Positions 11,670-23,156 of a stretch of 64,000 nt of DNA are shown here, piece after piece (positions within the stretch are counted from its first letter, which is position 1; each line of letters opens with the position of its first letter). Origin of the DNA: Cladosporium sp. IMV 00045 (taxonomy: Eukaryota; Ascomycota; Dothideomycetes; Cladosporiales; Cladosporiaceae); NCBI GenBank assembly GCA_001931905.2, contig MSJI02000741.1:107167-171166 (forward strand), written 5' to 3'. The notes under the pieces were generated by a model. That model ran no database searches. It was not told the origin of the DNA and worked only from the letters and a program-made list of their open reading frames with translations. The translations under genes were made by a program, and so were the position numbers.

Positions 11670-12201
11670 AGATTGGCCGATAGTAATGCCATCAAGATCT
11701 TTGCATGGAGGCGAATGCTCGAATCTCGGGACCTTACGTCGGCACGTGATTTTCGAAATATTCCTTGTAAAGAATCTAAGCAATAAGACCGTTTACTAGA
11801 TTCGAGTGCTCATGCCATGCTGCTATGTTTAACTCTGACATCCACATGTGACGACTTATTAGAGCTTGAGACGTGGCGTCATATCTGTTTAAATCAGCGC
11901 ATAGGTGGATGCTGTAATGTTGAATCAGAGCCTCCTACCAATAAAGCGCTGACACACCCAATTTACCTATGTTTCCCCGCTCGTTGATCGCGATCGAGCT
12001 CCACAACTACATGTACATCCTCTGATCCAGCATTAACCTCATTGACAACTTTTCAGCAATACATCATCTTGAAAAGTACATCCGACGTCGTGGTTGAAAG
12101 CACTGTCAATTGTTACATGGAAGGAATCAAAGAAGGAACCTCACAGCACCAGTAGCCGCATTCCACCAATCTGAACCACCCAACCGTAAACTAATCAAAC
12201 T
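11670..12201. other. Intergenic: tannase 3' flank and SDR promoter
   Basis: I see no gene. ORFs at 11524-11799 overlap the tannase gene and look like shadows. Confidence 0.55.
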
Positions 12202-13062
12202 ATGCCTGGACGCCTAGAAAACCGCACCGCCATTGTAACCGGCTCTTCCGGCTCTTTAGGCCAAGCAATAGCCCTCGCCCTCGCCTCCGAAGGAGCCAAC
12301 ATCTGCTGCGTGGACCTCTTCGCCGCGCCACGAAACCAGATAAACCCAACCACAGGCAAAGCAGACGACTACCACAACCGCCGCACTGACGGCGACACCA
12401 CGCTATCAACCCTTCACAGAACTTATGGAGAAAACCGCGCGATCTTCGTACAAACCGACGTGACCTCCCCCTCAGCCTGGCAAGCCGCAATCGCCACCTG
12501 CTTGCAACATTTTGGACGTCTAGACATCCTCTGCAACAACGCAGGGATCTCAGTCGAGTCTACGCACGAGCGTCCACTCCCCGTGCACGAAACGAGCGAA
12601 GAGGACTGGGACCGCACGCTAGTGATCAACTCGAAATCCGTGTTCCTGGGCTGCAAGTACGGCATCCAGCAAATGCTGGCGCAAACGCCACTGCCCGGGG
12701 CGAGGGACCGGGGGTGTATCGTCAACACGTCATCGGTGCAAGGCCTCGTGGCGTACTACAACACGCCGGCGTATTGCGCGTCGAAAGGCGCTGTGAGCCA
12801 GCTGACGAGGCAGGTTGCGCTGGACTATGCGAAGGAGAAGATCAGGTGTAATGCTGTGTGTCCTGGGTTCTTGCAGACGACTATGACGCAGAATTTGCAG
12901 GGGGATCAGGAGGCGAGGAGGAAGATTGATCAGGCGCATCCGTTGGGAGGTATGGGTGAGGTGGATGATGTGGCGAGGAGTGTGGTGTTTTTGGCGAGTG
13001 AGGATGCCGCTTGGATGACTGGAGTAAATCTGCCGATTGATGGGGGCTACACTGTGTTGTGA
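12202..13062 (+). CDS. Short-chain dehydrogenase/reductase (classical SDR)
   Basis: This is an NAD(P)-dependent oxidoreductase of the classical SDR family: intronless, 286 aa. The cofactor-binding glycine motif TGSSGSLG is at residues 13-20, DV at the adenine pocket, NNAG near residue 112, the catalytic serine in NTSS and the YCASK active-site Tyr/Lys near residue 191. The PG motif (VCPGF) and a C-terminal DGGYT complete the fold. An insert of about 25 residues (NPTTGKADDYHNRR...) lies between beta2 and alpha3, longer than in typical family members. The aspartate after beta2 (CCVDLF) suggests NAD(H) preference. The substrate is unknown. Confidence 0.9.
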   Translation: MPGRLENRTAIVTGSSGSLGQAIALALASEGANICCVDLFAAPRNQINPTTGKADDYHNRRTDGDTTLSTLHRTYGENRAIFVQTDVTSPSAWQAAIATCLQHFGRLDILCNNAGISVESTHERPLPVHETSEEDWDRTLVINSKSVFLGCKYGIQQMLAQTPLPGARDRGCIVNTSSVQGLVAYYNTPAYCASKGAVSQLTRQVALDYAKEKIRCNAVCPGFLQTTMTQNLQGDQEARRKIDQAHPLGGMGEVDDVARSVVFLASEDAAWMTGVNLPIDGGYTVL

Positions 13063-13403
13063 TGTAGCTTTTTGACAAGACATGAGGATGCAATGAGAAG
13101 GAAGGCACAATTGTGAAATGCAGAATTTTCCTTGTGAATTACATTATGCAGCTTGAAAAGAGACTGCAGGGTGTAGCAAGCCAGCCCTCGCTTCTGCCCA
13201 TCGCGTGCATAATAAAAGAACCATTGCTTCGCTCAATCGCTGTCGTTAACCATGCATGTCGGGTATCCCATTAAACACCAGTGTGAACGCCATTTTAGAA
13301 CCAATCATCCGTCATGTAGCTGGGCTACACGTTGGACTTGAGGGTAATGCATGTGTAACTTGGGAGTCACAATGCAGACAGAGGGTGGGTGATGACGCCC
13401 AGC
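13063..13403. other. Short intergenic region between convergent genes
   Basis: This lies between the stop codons of the SDR gene (plus) and the GPI-protein gene (minus). Nothing gene-like is seen. Confidence 0.6.
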
Positions 13404-14417
13404 TTAGAGAATGAGCACACCAGCCATGGCGGCAGCGAGGCCTCCCATAGCGACGTGCTTGGCGCCAGCGGCGTTGGTGGGCTGCTCAGCCGGCGGGGCC
13501 TCGGTGGTGGAAGCCTGGCCAGCGCCGACCTCAGTGCTGGAAGAGTAGTCGGTGGCAGTCGGGCCCTCAGTGGTTGACGCGCCCTCGGACTCAGAGTCAG
13601 TCTCAGTCGGCGACTCGGTGGCAGCCCCGGAAGTCTCAGAAGTCGGAGCGGCAGTGTAGGACGGCGGAGCAGTGCTCTCGCCACCAGTCGGGTTGGCGGT
13701 GGACTCGGCCGGAGAGGACTCAGCCGGGGAAGACTCAGCAGAGGTCGGGGCGGTCGGAGCCTCAGAGTTGGTGGTCGCAACAGCAGAGGTACCAGCCGGG
13801 TTGGCAGTGCTCTCGCCAGCAGAGGTCGGAGTCTCGTCGGTCTCGCTCGACTCAGGAGCGGTGGCGACCGGAGTCGTGCCCTCCGGAGCGGAGGTCGGGG
13901 CGCTGCCGTAGGAGCCCGGGGAGGAAGCACCCGGAGAAACCGAGGCCGGAGAGGTAGCTATGGAAGTCTGTGAGTTTTCCACGTCCGTAGGATTCGAGGT
14001 GGGTTGAGGAGAATCGGATGGTGATGGAGAAGTGGGCTCGGCGGTGGCAGGCAGGCTCGTCAACCCATAGCTCGAAAAGAGTTCGGGGATGAAACTGAGG
14101 GATTGAAATGAGGAATCGGTGGCGTGGGCAGAGGAAAGTGCGGAGAAGGCATTGTAGTATGCAGAAGACAGAATTGAGAGGGCATTGGTGGCATCTGGGC
14201 CATTGCTGGGGTCTTGACGGGCAGCAATGGAATGACACTCACCAGCACCACAATTGGTCTCGGTGACGGTGACGGTCACTAGATGTATGTTAACGATTGC
14301 GGCTCACGTGGATACTCGAGGGTGAACTCGATTGAGGGAGGGGTGACGTGGCTTACCAGTCTGGCCAGCGACGGCGGCGATGAGCGCGGCGACGCCGAAG
14401 ACGAGGGAGGAGCGCAT
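13404..14417 (-). CDS. GPI-anchored Ser/Thr/Pro-rich cell-wall protein
   Basis: This is a predicted secreted, GPI-anchored surface protein of 311 aa. Exon 1 (14357-14417) encodes a signal peptide of about 18 residues (MRSSLVFGVAALIAAVAG). A 78-nt intron follows, then exon 2 (13404-14278). The mature protein begins QTVTVTVTETNCG, with two cysteines and a helical-looking region of about 80 residues. About 170 residues rich in Ser, Thr, Pro, Ala and Glu follow, with short tandem units such as AESSP and TSAE, probably heavily O-glycosylated. The end (N-A-A-G-A-K then a hydrophobic AMGGLAAAMAGVLIL tail) is a textbook GPI-attachment signal. I do not recognise the N-terminal domain; it lacks the eight-cysteine CFEM pattern. 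Its role in the wall is inferred from architecture only. Confidence 0.85.
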
Positions 14418-16335
14418 GTTGTGATGTTGATGATGATGAGGTAGTGGATGTGGCGTGGATGGGTTGATGTTTGGTAGAAGAGGGATAGTTTGGTACGGAT
14501 GAGAGTGAGAGTGTGGGTATGTTTTGGAATCGCGTGTGAAGAGTCGCGGTGTGGGCTGGGCGAGGGCAAAAGGTTAAATGTTTCGACGGGGTGCTGGGAG
14601 TGAGAAGGCGCACGGACCACTTAGGCAGGTTGCTCCTTCCCGCCACTCGCCTTGTTTTGTTTGCACAGCAGTCACTCCAATCTACACCGTGGCGGCGCCC
14701 ATACACCATGTCGTGCTACACCGCATTCACTTGAGACAAGTCGATCATGGCTGCGGCGCAGTGTGCATGCGTTCCGCGCGAGCTCGAAGCCTGTTCCTGT
14801 CCATCCACCTCCACCTTGAAAGCTCCCCTGCATCGATCCCACATTTCGCCCCAGACGACCGCATGTGTCTTGCTCGATCAGGGATAAGACATGGAGAAAC
14901 GCTTTCTTGTCGCTGGGATTGATGAATCTTTGGAAACGTGCGACACCAGTATTCTCTCCGCGAGACAAGCCTGTGTCTTTGAGATTGCGGAGAGAGGGCG
15001 CGCTTGAGGTGAAGTGAGGTTGGGGATCTCTAAGCTGGTGGTTGGAGAGGTGACGTTCGACTGCGGCTAACGCTCTTAGCGCCCCGCTGCTTCGGTTCCT
15101 TCTACCATGCTTTTTTGCTGCCAGGGCGAGGGAGCTTTTACGAGATATCTCAAGCAAGGAATCAAGCACACAATCTGCACGACCAAGCAAGCATTGGCTT
15201 GATTCGCATGCTCTACAGCTTGTTCTCTTGTCGTTTGCAGCCATCACCGCGACCAACGCAATTGGCTCTCCGGTTTCCCCGGCGATGCAGCCTCCTGTGG
15301 CTGCATCTGTTGTTGCAAGCGCTGTGTGCTCGTGAAACCAGGTCGGACCGCTCGTCCAACTGCATCCAACATTCTCGAGTCCCTGGTCGTGCGCAAGGAA
15401 GTAACGATGCACAATGGAGCGCAAAGGCTTGCGAAAGCAGCAAATGGCCGCCATAGCCGGTCAAATCCTCAATCTGGCGCACGCAACCCAGAGAGGCACA
15501 TTTTTGACCTTTACAATGTAGGTAATAATTTTGACATGAGGAATGCCAACGGCGGTTGCAGTCTTGGTTTGTGCTTCTAAGCTGTGGCAAAGAGCACAAA
15601 TACAACGTCGTGTGAGGGACGCGTGTTGGCGGTGCATAGGCTTGCATTGACAAACGCAGTGTTTCATTATAGTACACGATGACACTATTGGAGTATCTCG
15701 CGCAGATCCAGTCAAGTAATTGTCATCACAAACAATGCGGCCTACATGTAGGGTTGATGATAGATGGAAACGAAATTTACATCAATATTGTGAGAAATTT
15801 GTGTTACATTCAAGATGCTGTGTAAATGTGATAGATCGAGGCTCCGCATCATATGAAGGCTGAGACACGGCATTGCCAGGGCTCGAAGGCGGTTGACTAC
15901 TACGATTGATTGAGTTAGCAAGGTCTCTTGCAATGTCTTCTCAAATATAATTGGACAAGGTAGGGCGTTGTCAGACAGCAGTTGGACTATAATATGAATC
16001 GACATTGTGATTCCGATCAGGTCTGTGTATTATATGCTTCATCACAGAAGTTGGGGAGAATAAGCAAAAGAAGAAAGTGACATACCTGATTCATTGCTGC
16101 CAGTATCGCTCGTCAAGTCCGTGATTTGCAATACCGGCAAAGTGGGTGTAAGAATGTTCGTCTCATATCTCTGCAAGCTGGGTTAAATACACGAAGTTTC
16201 CCGCTTCACCTCCCCTTTTCGGCTGCGACTTCCGTCACAGCACCCGCTTCACTTCCATGACCGACAGCGCGATTCATGGCGTAATCGCCGCGCTCTCATC
16301 CTACACTCTTCCACCACAACAACACATATTCGCAC
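14418..16335. other. 1.9 kb gene-poor region upstream of LSM1
   Basis: It holds the promoters of the GPI-protein gene (minus) and LSM1 (plus). A 260-codon minus-strand ORF (14672-15454) is open but shows no domain, no hydrophobic core pattern and no splice context, so I do not call it. There is no RNA gene I can support. Confidence 0.4.
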
Positions 16336-17036
16336 ATGGAGAACCTGAGTCTCCATGATGCCGGCCCCCAAGGCCAGTCTGGTCCGCCGCCGATGGGCCA
16401 GCAACCTCCGCCTCAGCAGAACCTAGGCGCACCGCCGCCTCCAGTACCGCAGCTACCTCCTCAGATGTTCACGACGGCTGCGCAATTACTCGATCTCACC
16501 GACAGTGAGTGCGACGGAGGCCGAATCGAATTTTGGGAAGCGCTGACATGATTGCGCTAAAGAGAAGCTTATGGTCGCTCTGAGAGATGGGCGCAAGTTG
16601 GTTGGAGTGTTGAGAAGCTGGGATCAGTTCGGTATGCATACGGGTAGCAAAAGGAACGGCAAAGTAAAATGCGGGTCTAATGCATGGACTCGCAGGAAAT
16701 CTGGTGCTTCAGGATACCGTCGAACGCCTGTTTGTCCAACAGCTTTACGCCGACATTGAACGCGGCCTCTTCCTTGTAAGAGGCGAGAACGTGTCGCTTT
16801 TGGGAGAAATTGTACGACGAACATCGCTTGCATCGAAGAGAGAGCGGGCTGACAATTCCCAGGATCTCGACAAGGATGACTACGTCCCTCCACCCTTCGA
16901 GCAGGCGCCAGTGGAGAAGGTCTTCGCCTTGAAGAAGGCAGAGGATGCACAGAGGAAGAAGTCGGACAAGTCAAAACAGAAGAAGCTTGCTGCTTTCGGC
17001 TTTGAGGGCGAGCACCACGGAGAGGCTATTTTGTAA
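16336..17036 (+). CDS. LSM1: LSM1, Sm-like subunit of the cytoplasmic mRNA-decay ring
   Basis: Lsm1 is the subunit that distinguishes the cytoplasmic Lsm1-7 ring. That ring binds oligoadenylated mRNA 3' ends and promotes decapping in P-bodies. Exons 16336-16504, 16563-16631, 16696-16811 and 16863-17036 give 175 aa. The Sm1 motif is [34 protein letters not shown], assembled across two introns. Sm2 is IERGLFLVRGENVSLLGEI. The last intron (51 nt) has no stop and is a multiple of three, so an unspliced reading adds 17 residues. Splicing it restores the family's GEI-DLDKDD junction, so I treat it as an intron. A Pro/Gln-rich extension precedes the Sm fold. The Lys-rich C-terminus (KKSDKSKQKK) fits the RNA-binding tail known in Lsm1. 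Confidence 0.93.
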
Positions 17037-18479
17037 GGGAGAACGGCCACACGAGATCCCCAACTTGAAGGGCTATTGATGGATCGAGGGAACGAGGAAG
17101 CAAAGAAGCAAACAAATGGCTTCGAGGTGAATATTTTACAGATGTTCCATACGTCTTGAACATGCGGACGTGCTCTTGCAAATAGCAGCCACTGCTACAA
17201 TTCGGCTACAGTACAGTCTGATCTGCTCAATCCACATACTTTTCAATGGCTGTGTGACTTCCGAGACGGGATGACGGTCGCAGAGAAAAGAGAGACAGGT
17301 CCCTTATCGGCAAGCATGTGTGATTGTTCATCTCTGCAATAATCTGAGCTCTTCGACGCTTGTGAAGATGTCCAATCAACGCATCTAAGAGCTACACCCC
17401 GTTGCCAAAGAGACTTTCGTCTATCGAAGGGCAAAAATCTCAATATTCGCCTGCTTAGCATCAGTGCAATTTGATTGCCTAACACATGGAAAACGAGTGC
17501 TTGATGTGCGTTGTACGATATGATGTGGCATGATCTGGTGACCATTGTTTAACCTCACAACACATGCGCAAGCGGGCATGTGCGGCCCGAGCCTAGCCTA
17601 CTTTAACCGTTCACTTCGCACTCGCAGCATTCACTTACGTGCCTTCCCTCACTCTGAAATGGTTCTGCGACACACAAGCAGCAACATCGTCAAATCACGA
17701 GCAAACCATTCTATCAAACACACATGTCACGTTCATGTCCCTATTCAACACAAACACGCAAGCAGAGTTGGGTGTGGATCTGAAGTGTGTTGAGTGAAGT
17801 GACCCGGTGACTGGAGTCCCGTCGACTTGCGTCACAGTTGCTCCTTCCTTCCCTTGAGGTACGTTGAGCGCTTGCTCTTTTTTCCCAGCAAACGAAGCTT
17901 CCAACCTCCTCGATTTCCTATCTCTTTCAACACCGGCAACATCACCTCTCTTCTACTCGGATACATCACAACGGATTGCCCTTCCTCTCATCAACGCAAC
18001 CTCATCGTGTCTCGCTTACGGATCCTTGGACTGCTTCTGGATTACGTGCTGGGTGCTGGTATACGGCTTACTTGACTCGACTCGACCGTGCTGGTATTCG
18101 CCTTCTGGACGATCAGATTTCTCCTGGCCACAGCAGCAGCAAGAGCAGAGTAGCAGAGCAGCAGCAGCCGACGCCTAACATCTACTGGACACCAGCTGGA
18201 CCGCCGCTGTTTGTCTTGCAGTAGTTTTCGGTGACGCAAAATAACTGACGGAGTCACAATAGGGAATACCAAACCGCCACCCAAGGCATCAAGGCCGGTC
18301 GGCCCGGCTCGTGGACTATTCAGTCCATATCTCCGGTCAGAGGCCTTTACGCCTCAGCCTCTCCTCCCAACCGCATACCCGGATCATACCATTTCGAAGT
18401 CAGCAGGGACTTCGTTTCAACCCCAGGCCGGACCACCATTCACTACGACCGCGAGTGGAGTGCCATCCCTCAAGTCAAC
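17037..18479. other. 1.4 kb intergenic region / probable long leader
   Basis: There is no supported gene. A short CAG-rich tract lies at 18131-18169. An acceptor-like site near 18260 hints at a spliced 5' leader for the next gene, but I cannot place it. Confidence 0.4.
18131..18169 (+). repeat. Imperfect CAG-rich microsatellite
   Basis: An interrupted run of cag/gag triplets lies in the presumed leader of the downstream gene. It is outside any supported coding frame. Confidence 0.6.
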
Positions 18480-20776
18480 ATGCCTGTTCGTCCACAAGCT
18501 CCTGCCATCGAATACGAGGATGGTGAAGACAGCATTCACGTCGCATCCGCTCGCCCAATGGAAATCGACAGTAGCGACAAGGAAGAGGGCCCACTTTCGG
18601 ACCACGAGAACCACACTCACTCAAAAACCAGCAACAAACGACAGAAGACCATGAAACCTGACAGCACCAAACCTTCCGCGCAGCCGAGTACGGGCAAAGA
18701 AGACATCGAGATGGTGGACGTCGAAAGCAGCAAATCCGACAATGACGATGACAATGTCACAGAGTATTCGTTCAAGTCAGAAGACTACGCTGATGAGAAG
18801 GAGTTCGAAGACGAACCTGATCTGGACGACGTTCGCTCTCATATCAGCGTTTCCGACGATGAGCCAGAGGTGCCCGGGATCGACGATGTTCCATGGAGAA
18901 GTATGAACCGTGAGCAACGCGCTACCTACGAGCGCATGTTCGGCGAGGTTGCTCAGCGTCCTATCAACGGTTCCTGGAATTGCACAGAGCTTTACCAGCA
19001 GAACCTGGATGAGAAGTGCATGAACTACGTGAAGGACTTTTCAATCTCCGAGTGGGTCCTTCCACGCCATGTCGCCGAGATGACTGTCGAGAAAGTGCTG
19101 GAGCGTGTCCGTTGGCGTGCGTTTGGCATCAAGATCTTTGGCCCTCAGCCCAACCGTGGCTCACAACAAGCATTGCACCACCCGAATCAGTTTCCAGTGC
19201 CCAGCCACCAGACTTTACGCTCTCAGCCTTCCGCTCAACCGATGGGCGTTCCGCCTGCTGCCTCGGTGGGCCAGCCTGCGCGTCGTGGCGTGCCTCATGC
19301 CCACCAGCAGCATCATCACCCAAACTCCAACGCCCAGATGCCAATGCATCAACCAACACCGTACCCTATCTCAGGCCAGATGCCATATCAGTCTCTTCAA
19401 ACTGTCAAATCAACGACAGGTGCTCCAGCAAAAGCACCTCGAAAGCTGAAGATCAACGTCGCCGGTCCCTCCCAACGCAACCTTAAGGCCGGCGAGTCAT
19501 CACCTGCTCCACCCCCACTGCAGGCACCTACACCCCCATATCCAGCGCGCGCTAGACCGGACCTTCGCAAGACCGTTGGCAAAGTCAGCCGCGGTAAGAC
19601 CCGTCGCCAGGCCGAAGCTGATGAGTTCCCGTGGAATCGTCAACTCGACTTCATCCAAGCCAGGATTGCTTCCAAATCCAAAGATACTTGGGATGATTCT
19701 GTCTATGACGCGAAAATGGTTGCAGAGATGGCTCGCACTCGTGTCCGCAACGAGCCCATCGTGGCTGAGCTTGAGAAGGACATTTCCGAAAAGCAGAGTA
19801 CGTTACCAACTATTTTGCTTATCCTCCAGTCTATGCTAACACAGTTGCAGAGATCTCACGTAAGAAGAAAACGACGAAGGCCGAGCCTGACGCTAGCTCT
19901 GAGGACGAGGGTGAAAACGATGGCGACGGAGGGGGTGAGAACAGTGGCCGCCGCTCTAAGGGAGGCAGAAAGAAGAGCCGCTCAGGAGGCGATTCCGGCA
20001 ACGATCCTTACCACTCGGGCAATTTTACATTTGCTGGCCCTGAAGATCAACAGCTCGCCTCCACCATGGGCATGCGCTCGGTAGATGAGCTGATTGAAGC
20101 TGGCATGGAGGACCAGATCCCACTTGACGACTTGTTCCGCATCAAGATCTGCTGGAGCCCGGGCAAGAAAGGGAACTCTCAAGAGCTTGAACAGGGCACA
20201 TTCTCTGTCAAAGACACGGTGATCACGCGCAAGATGCTTGCGAAGACCCCAATCCTCACGCACCGCGCAGGCGAATGCATCATCGACTTCTGCCCCGACC
20301 TTCTCTGGCGCGACATCCTTCTCCGCATTCTCAGCGAATCTGGTTTCAGCAACAAGGACATTCGCGACCGTTTCTGCCTCAACGGCTCGTTCTCTGACAG
20401 AGCCACCGTCGCCAAACGTCTTGGAGCCGCGCTCGGCAAAGACACCAACCCGCCTCGCGGAAAGGGCAAGGAAGCTGCCGCAGATTGGTGCGAGACCAAC
20501 AGGGATGATTTCGACAACTACCAGGCATTCTTCGGCAAGCGCCCACCGGCTCGACGCACTGCTCAAGGTAGGAAGAAAGCACGTGAAGGGAAGGCTGGGA
20601 TTGGCGAGGATGGCACACCGTCGAAGGCGGACGACGAAAAGAAGCCTTCCAAGCTATCGCTCGACGGCGCCGCAGATGACGACAGTCTCGACGAAGACTC
20701 GGAAGTGTCGGAGGATGGTGAGGACGATGCCGTCTCCTTGCAGGACTCCGACGACCTTGATGCCATGTCTGACTGA
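18480..20776 (+). CDS. Unrecognised, largely disordered acidic nuclear-like protein
   Basis: I do not recognise this protein. Exons 18480-19797 and 19851-20776, joined by a 53-nt intron (gtacgt donor, ttgcag acceptor), give 747 aa. It starts with acidic, Ser-rich sequence (residues 1-135), including a KRQKTMK-type basic patch. A compact segment of about 80 residues contains MNREQRATYERMFGEV and several conserved-looking tryptophans. A Gln/Pro/His-rich stretch follows, then a basic patch (RKKKTTK) and a second folded-looking region around MGMRSVDELIEAGMEDQIPLDD. The tail is strongly acidic (DDDSLDEDSEVSEDGEDD). The pattern of alternating charged disorder with two small folded segments suggests a chromatin or transcription protein, but that is inference only. 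The ATG at 18480 is the first in frame after an in-frame stop-free leader; an upstream exon cannot be excluded. Confidence 0.7.
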
Positions 20777-21353
20777 AGAAGTTTGCAACGAGCTTTGTTG
20801 AGAATCAGAGACGCGCGCTCATGCCGTTGAGTGCTTCTCCCTATGCTTTGTGATGGAGTTTGTGTCTTCAAGGCTGCTCTCATCCCTTCCTTCGATGAAG
20901 GGCAGGCGAACCTGTCAGAGCAGCCTTGTGTTTTGCTATGCGTTCCTTTTTGATTTCCATGCTGCGTTCTAAACCTTCAGTAGCGGCAGCGACTGAGGAG
21001 AGGATCGAAAGTCTGGGTGCATGGATAGGTCAGTACGATACCCAAGGCGTAATAATTGATGGATTTTCTCACATTCTGCCTTTACCCCACGTGCTGCTTT
21101 CCTCTGGTTCTTTCTGGAAGGTATAGACCAGCTCGAAGTTGTGTTTGTGGAGTTCATTTGCACTTGCTACTCGACACAAATGTTTGTCAAGATACGCCGG
21201 TAGGTGCAATCCTTCAGATGTTGCCCGACTGATGCAGAGCTCTCATGTTGACACACCCCAGTATCCATCGCTTCATGATGTCCACCATTCGTCGAAGCGC
21301 ATTATTTTATGCTAAGATTCAAAACTACCGCAAGCTATCGTTAAAATCCGAGT
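20777..21353. other. Intergenic
   Basis: There is no supported gene. It separates two unrecognised genes in tandem. Confidence 0.55.
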
Positions 21354-22577
21354 ATGGATTCACCTCGACCTAAAGATAGGGAAATCGATCCCGGAGAGAC
21401 ACCACAACGCCCACCTTCTCCTACATTTACAAACACAGTCGTTATTCCGTCGCTTGAAGATCAAGACAATGGCACTCGAAATGGGACTGCTCAGCCAGAG
21501 GTGTCATCGCCACTCTCCCCACCACCAGAAGACCAAATGCCAAACGATACTGAAGAAACCGATGGTGCAAGCGAAGCAAAACGCAAGATTCCCATGCGCC
21601 CGCCCACCCGCCACAGAACTCCCAAATCCAGTCTTCCACCATGGAAGTATATCTCTCCGCGCCTGACGAACGAGTTCGCACGCCCGCCTTCCGCCATGGC
21701 CCACCGAGCACATACCCCTGTTGCAGAGACACCACCACGCCCAGCAACCCCAACGCCAGAGGATGACAAGCTCTTGGATGAATATGGCCTACACGGCGAG
21801 ACAACATACACAAGCATGCCACTCGAACGGCTTGAGCTCGATTCGAACGACTGCGAGCATGCGGAGATCCTCGAGTTCTCAGACGACATGCCAATGGGAG
21901 GGTTCTTCTTGCACAACGCTAAACACAGGGTTGGGGTCAGGGATCAAGTTCTTCTCAACCAGTTCTATTTCCCGAATGATTTCCACCAGACAAGCGAGAT
22001 ATGTGAGAAACTATGGGAGAAACGGCTGGAACTCTCGCAGGCGAAATGGGCTGTGAAGTTTGCTCGTCAGAACATCAACATCTCGCCCCAGTTTCGATCC
22101 AGCTGGCATGCGAAGGATGAGGGCCAGGCGGTCGTCAGGTCGGGACGGGGCAAGACGACTTATTGGTCACATGATTCTCCGAACCCCAACGGGCAGAAGA
22201 AAAATTCGGATAGACCAAAGAAACAACACAAGAAATTCACCTCACCAGTGGAACCCTCCATCGAAAACGAGGTCCAGCGCTACGTGAAGGCGTTGTCAAA
22301 CCAATATCCTGATTCGACCCCGGAGTCGCCTTCGTCACCACCAGAAATACCAGTCATGGATCTGGATCCACCGCTCTCTCCACAATTACCCCCATCACCA
22401 AGACCGAAGCCAGCCACGTTGGAAATGGGACCTCCTCCTTCTCGCGCGTTGCCTCGATACCAACCTCCCTCTGCACCACCCCAGCCCAAAGTCAAGATCA
22501 TCGCCTGGAAGATCTACAAGAGCCGCTCGCTCTTGTACCACTGCCGTTTGGAAGGCACCGAAGCCGCGTCACTCTAG
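21354..22577 (+). CDS. Unrecognised Pro-rich protein, upstream half of a same-frame ORF pair
   Basis: A 407-codon intronless ORF of unknown function. Residues 1-150 are Pro/Ser/Thr-rich and look disordered. Residues 150-270 look folded (LDEYGLHGETTY, PMGGFFLHNAKHRVGVRDQVLLNQFYFPNDF, then AKWAVKFARQNINISPQFRSSW). A second Pro-rich linker (PSSPPEIP, PLSPQLPPSP) follows. It ends with a short basic/aromatic segment, IIAWKIYKSRSLLYHCRLEG, just before TAG. The next ORF begins at the very next codon in the same frame. The folded end of this ORF and the folded start of the next would make one continuous domain, so the two may be one gene. See the linked finding. Confidence 0.65.
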   Translation: MDSPRPKDREIDPGETPQRPPSPTFTNTVVIPSLEDQDNGTRNGTAQPEVSSPLSPPPEDQMPNDTEETDGASEAKRKIPMRPPTRHRTPKSSLPPWKYISPRLTNEFARPPSAMAHRAHTPVAETPPRPATPTPEDDKLLDEYGLHGETTYTSMPLERLELDSNDCEHAEILEFSDDMPMGGFFLHNAKHRVGVRDQVLLNQFYFPNDFHQTSEICEKLWEKRLELSQAKWAVKFARQNINISPQFRSSWHAKDEGQAVVRSGRGKTTYWSHDSPNPNGQKKNSDRPKKQHKKFTSPVEPSIENEVQRYVKALSNQYPDSTPESPSSPPEIPVMDLDPPLSPQLPPSPRPKPATLEMGPPPSRALPRYQPPSAPPQPKVKIIAWKIYKSRSLLYHCRLEGTEAASL

Positions 22578-23156
22578 ATGAGTGCCGGCGCGGATGAGAC
22601 GCTGAGCCGCAAATGGGACGAAGCGATCTCGGACTACTGGATAAAGAAGGATCAAGAAGACGACTTTCTCAGCATGGTATACTTCAAAAACCCGTCCGCC
22701 TGCCGAACTTTTGTCAATGTCGTTTGGGGTTCTGAGGCTGTGGAAAATCGCACCTTCAGATTCCTAGTCTCAGGCCCGGGTGGTGGGAAGAGTGATGATT
22801 GGGGCGTGCGGAAGGCGTATGGCGTTGAGCTTGGTCCAGAATGGGACGCGGCGTTGGTGCGCTATTGGAAACAGAGGGAGTTCGCGGAGAAAATGAGGAG
22901 GAACTCTCGCGAGCTGCGGCAGCGTGGGTATGGGCCGTTGTTTTGGCTTCAGGAGCGAGATGAATGGGATGAGGCGTTGTCGCCGGAAGGATCGCGTGCT
23001 GGGGGAGAAGACGATGGCAAGCTGCTGAATGTCGCTGGAGTGAAGAAGGCTTTGGATAATGAAAGAAAGGAAGATCCATCTGTTAATGATCGAAATCGAA
23101 GAGACAGCGGTGGGAGTGAGGATGGAGACATTGTTATGGTTGATGGCGAGCAGTAG
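22578..23156 (+). CDS. Unrecognised protein, downstream half of a same-frame ORF pair
   Basis: A 192-codon ORF whose ATG directly abuts the TAG of the preceding ORF, with zero spacing and the same reading frame. It starts with an aromatic/acidic region (KWDEAISDYWIKKDQEDDF), then a folded-looking stretch (SMVYFKNPSACRTFVNVVWG, FRFLVSGPGGGKSDDWG). An internal echo occurs: WDEAISDYW near the start and WDAALVRYWKQREF about 95 residues later look like two copies of a short helix motif. The tail is acidic and disordered. There is no room for a separate promoter. It is either translated by readthrough or reinitiation, or joined to the upstream ORF by splicing, or a separate fragment of a broken gene. 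Confidence 0.6.
   Translation: MSAGADETLSRKWDEAISDYWIKKDQEDDFLSMVYFKNPSACRTFVNVVWGSEAVENRTFRFLVSGPGGGKSDDWGVRKAYGVELGPEWDAALVRYWKQREFAEKMRRNSRELRQRGYGPLFWLQERDEWDEALSPEGSRAGGEDDGKLLNVAGVKKALDNERKEDPSVNDRNRRDSGGSEDGDIVMVDGEQ

Noticed and set aside
1..14417. Secondary-metabolite gene cluster
   Set aside because: Regulator, transporter, SDR and esterase are present, but no PKS, NRPS, terpene cyclase or prenyltransferase is seen, and the genes point in different directions.
14672..15454. 260-codon minus-strand ORF upstream of the GPI-protein gene
   Set aside because: No family motif, no regular hydrophobic pattern, and overlapping ORFs on the other strand; most likely a chance open frame in a GC-rich region.
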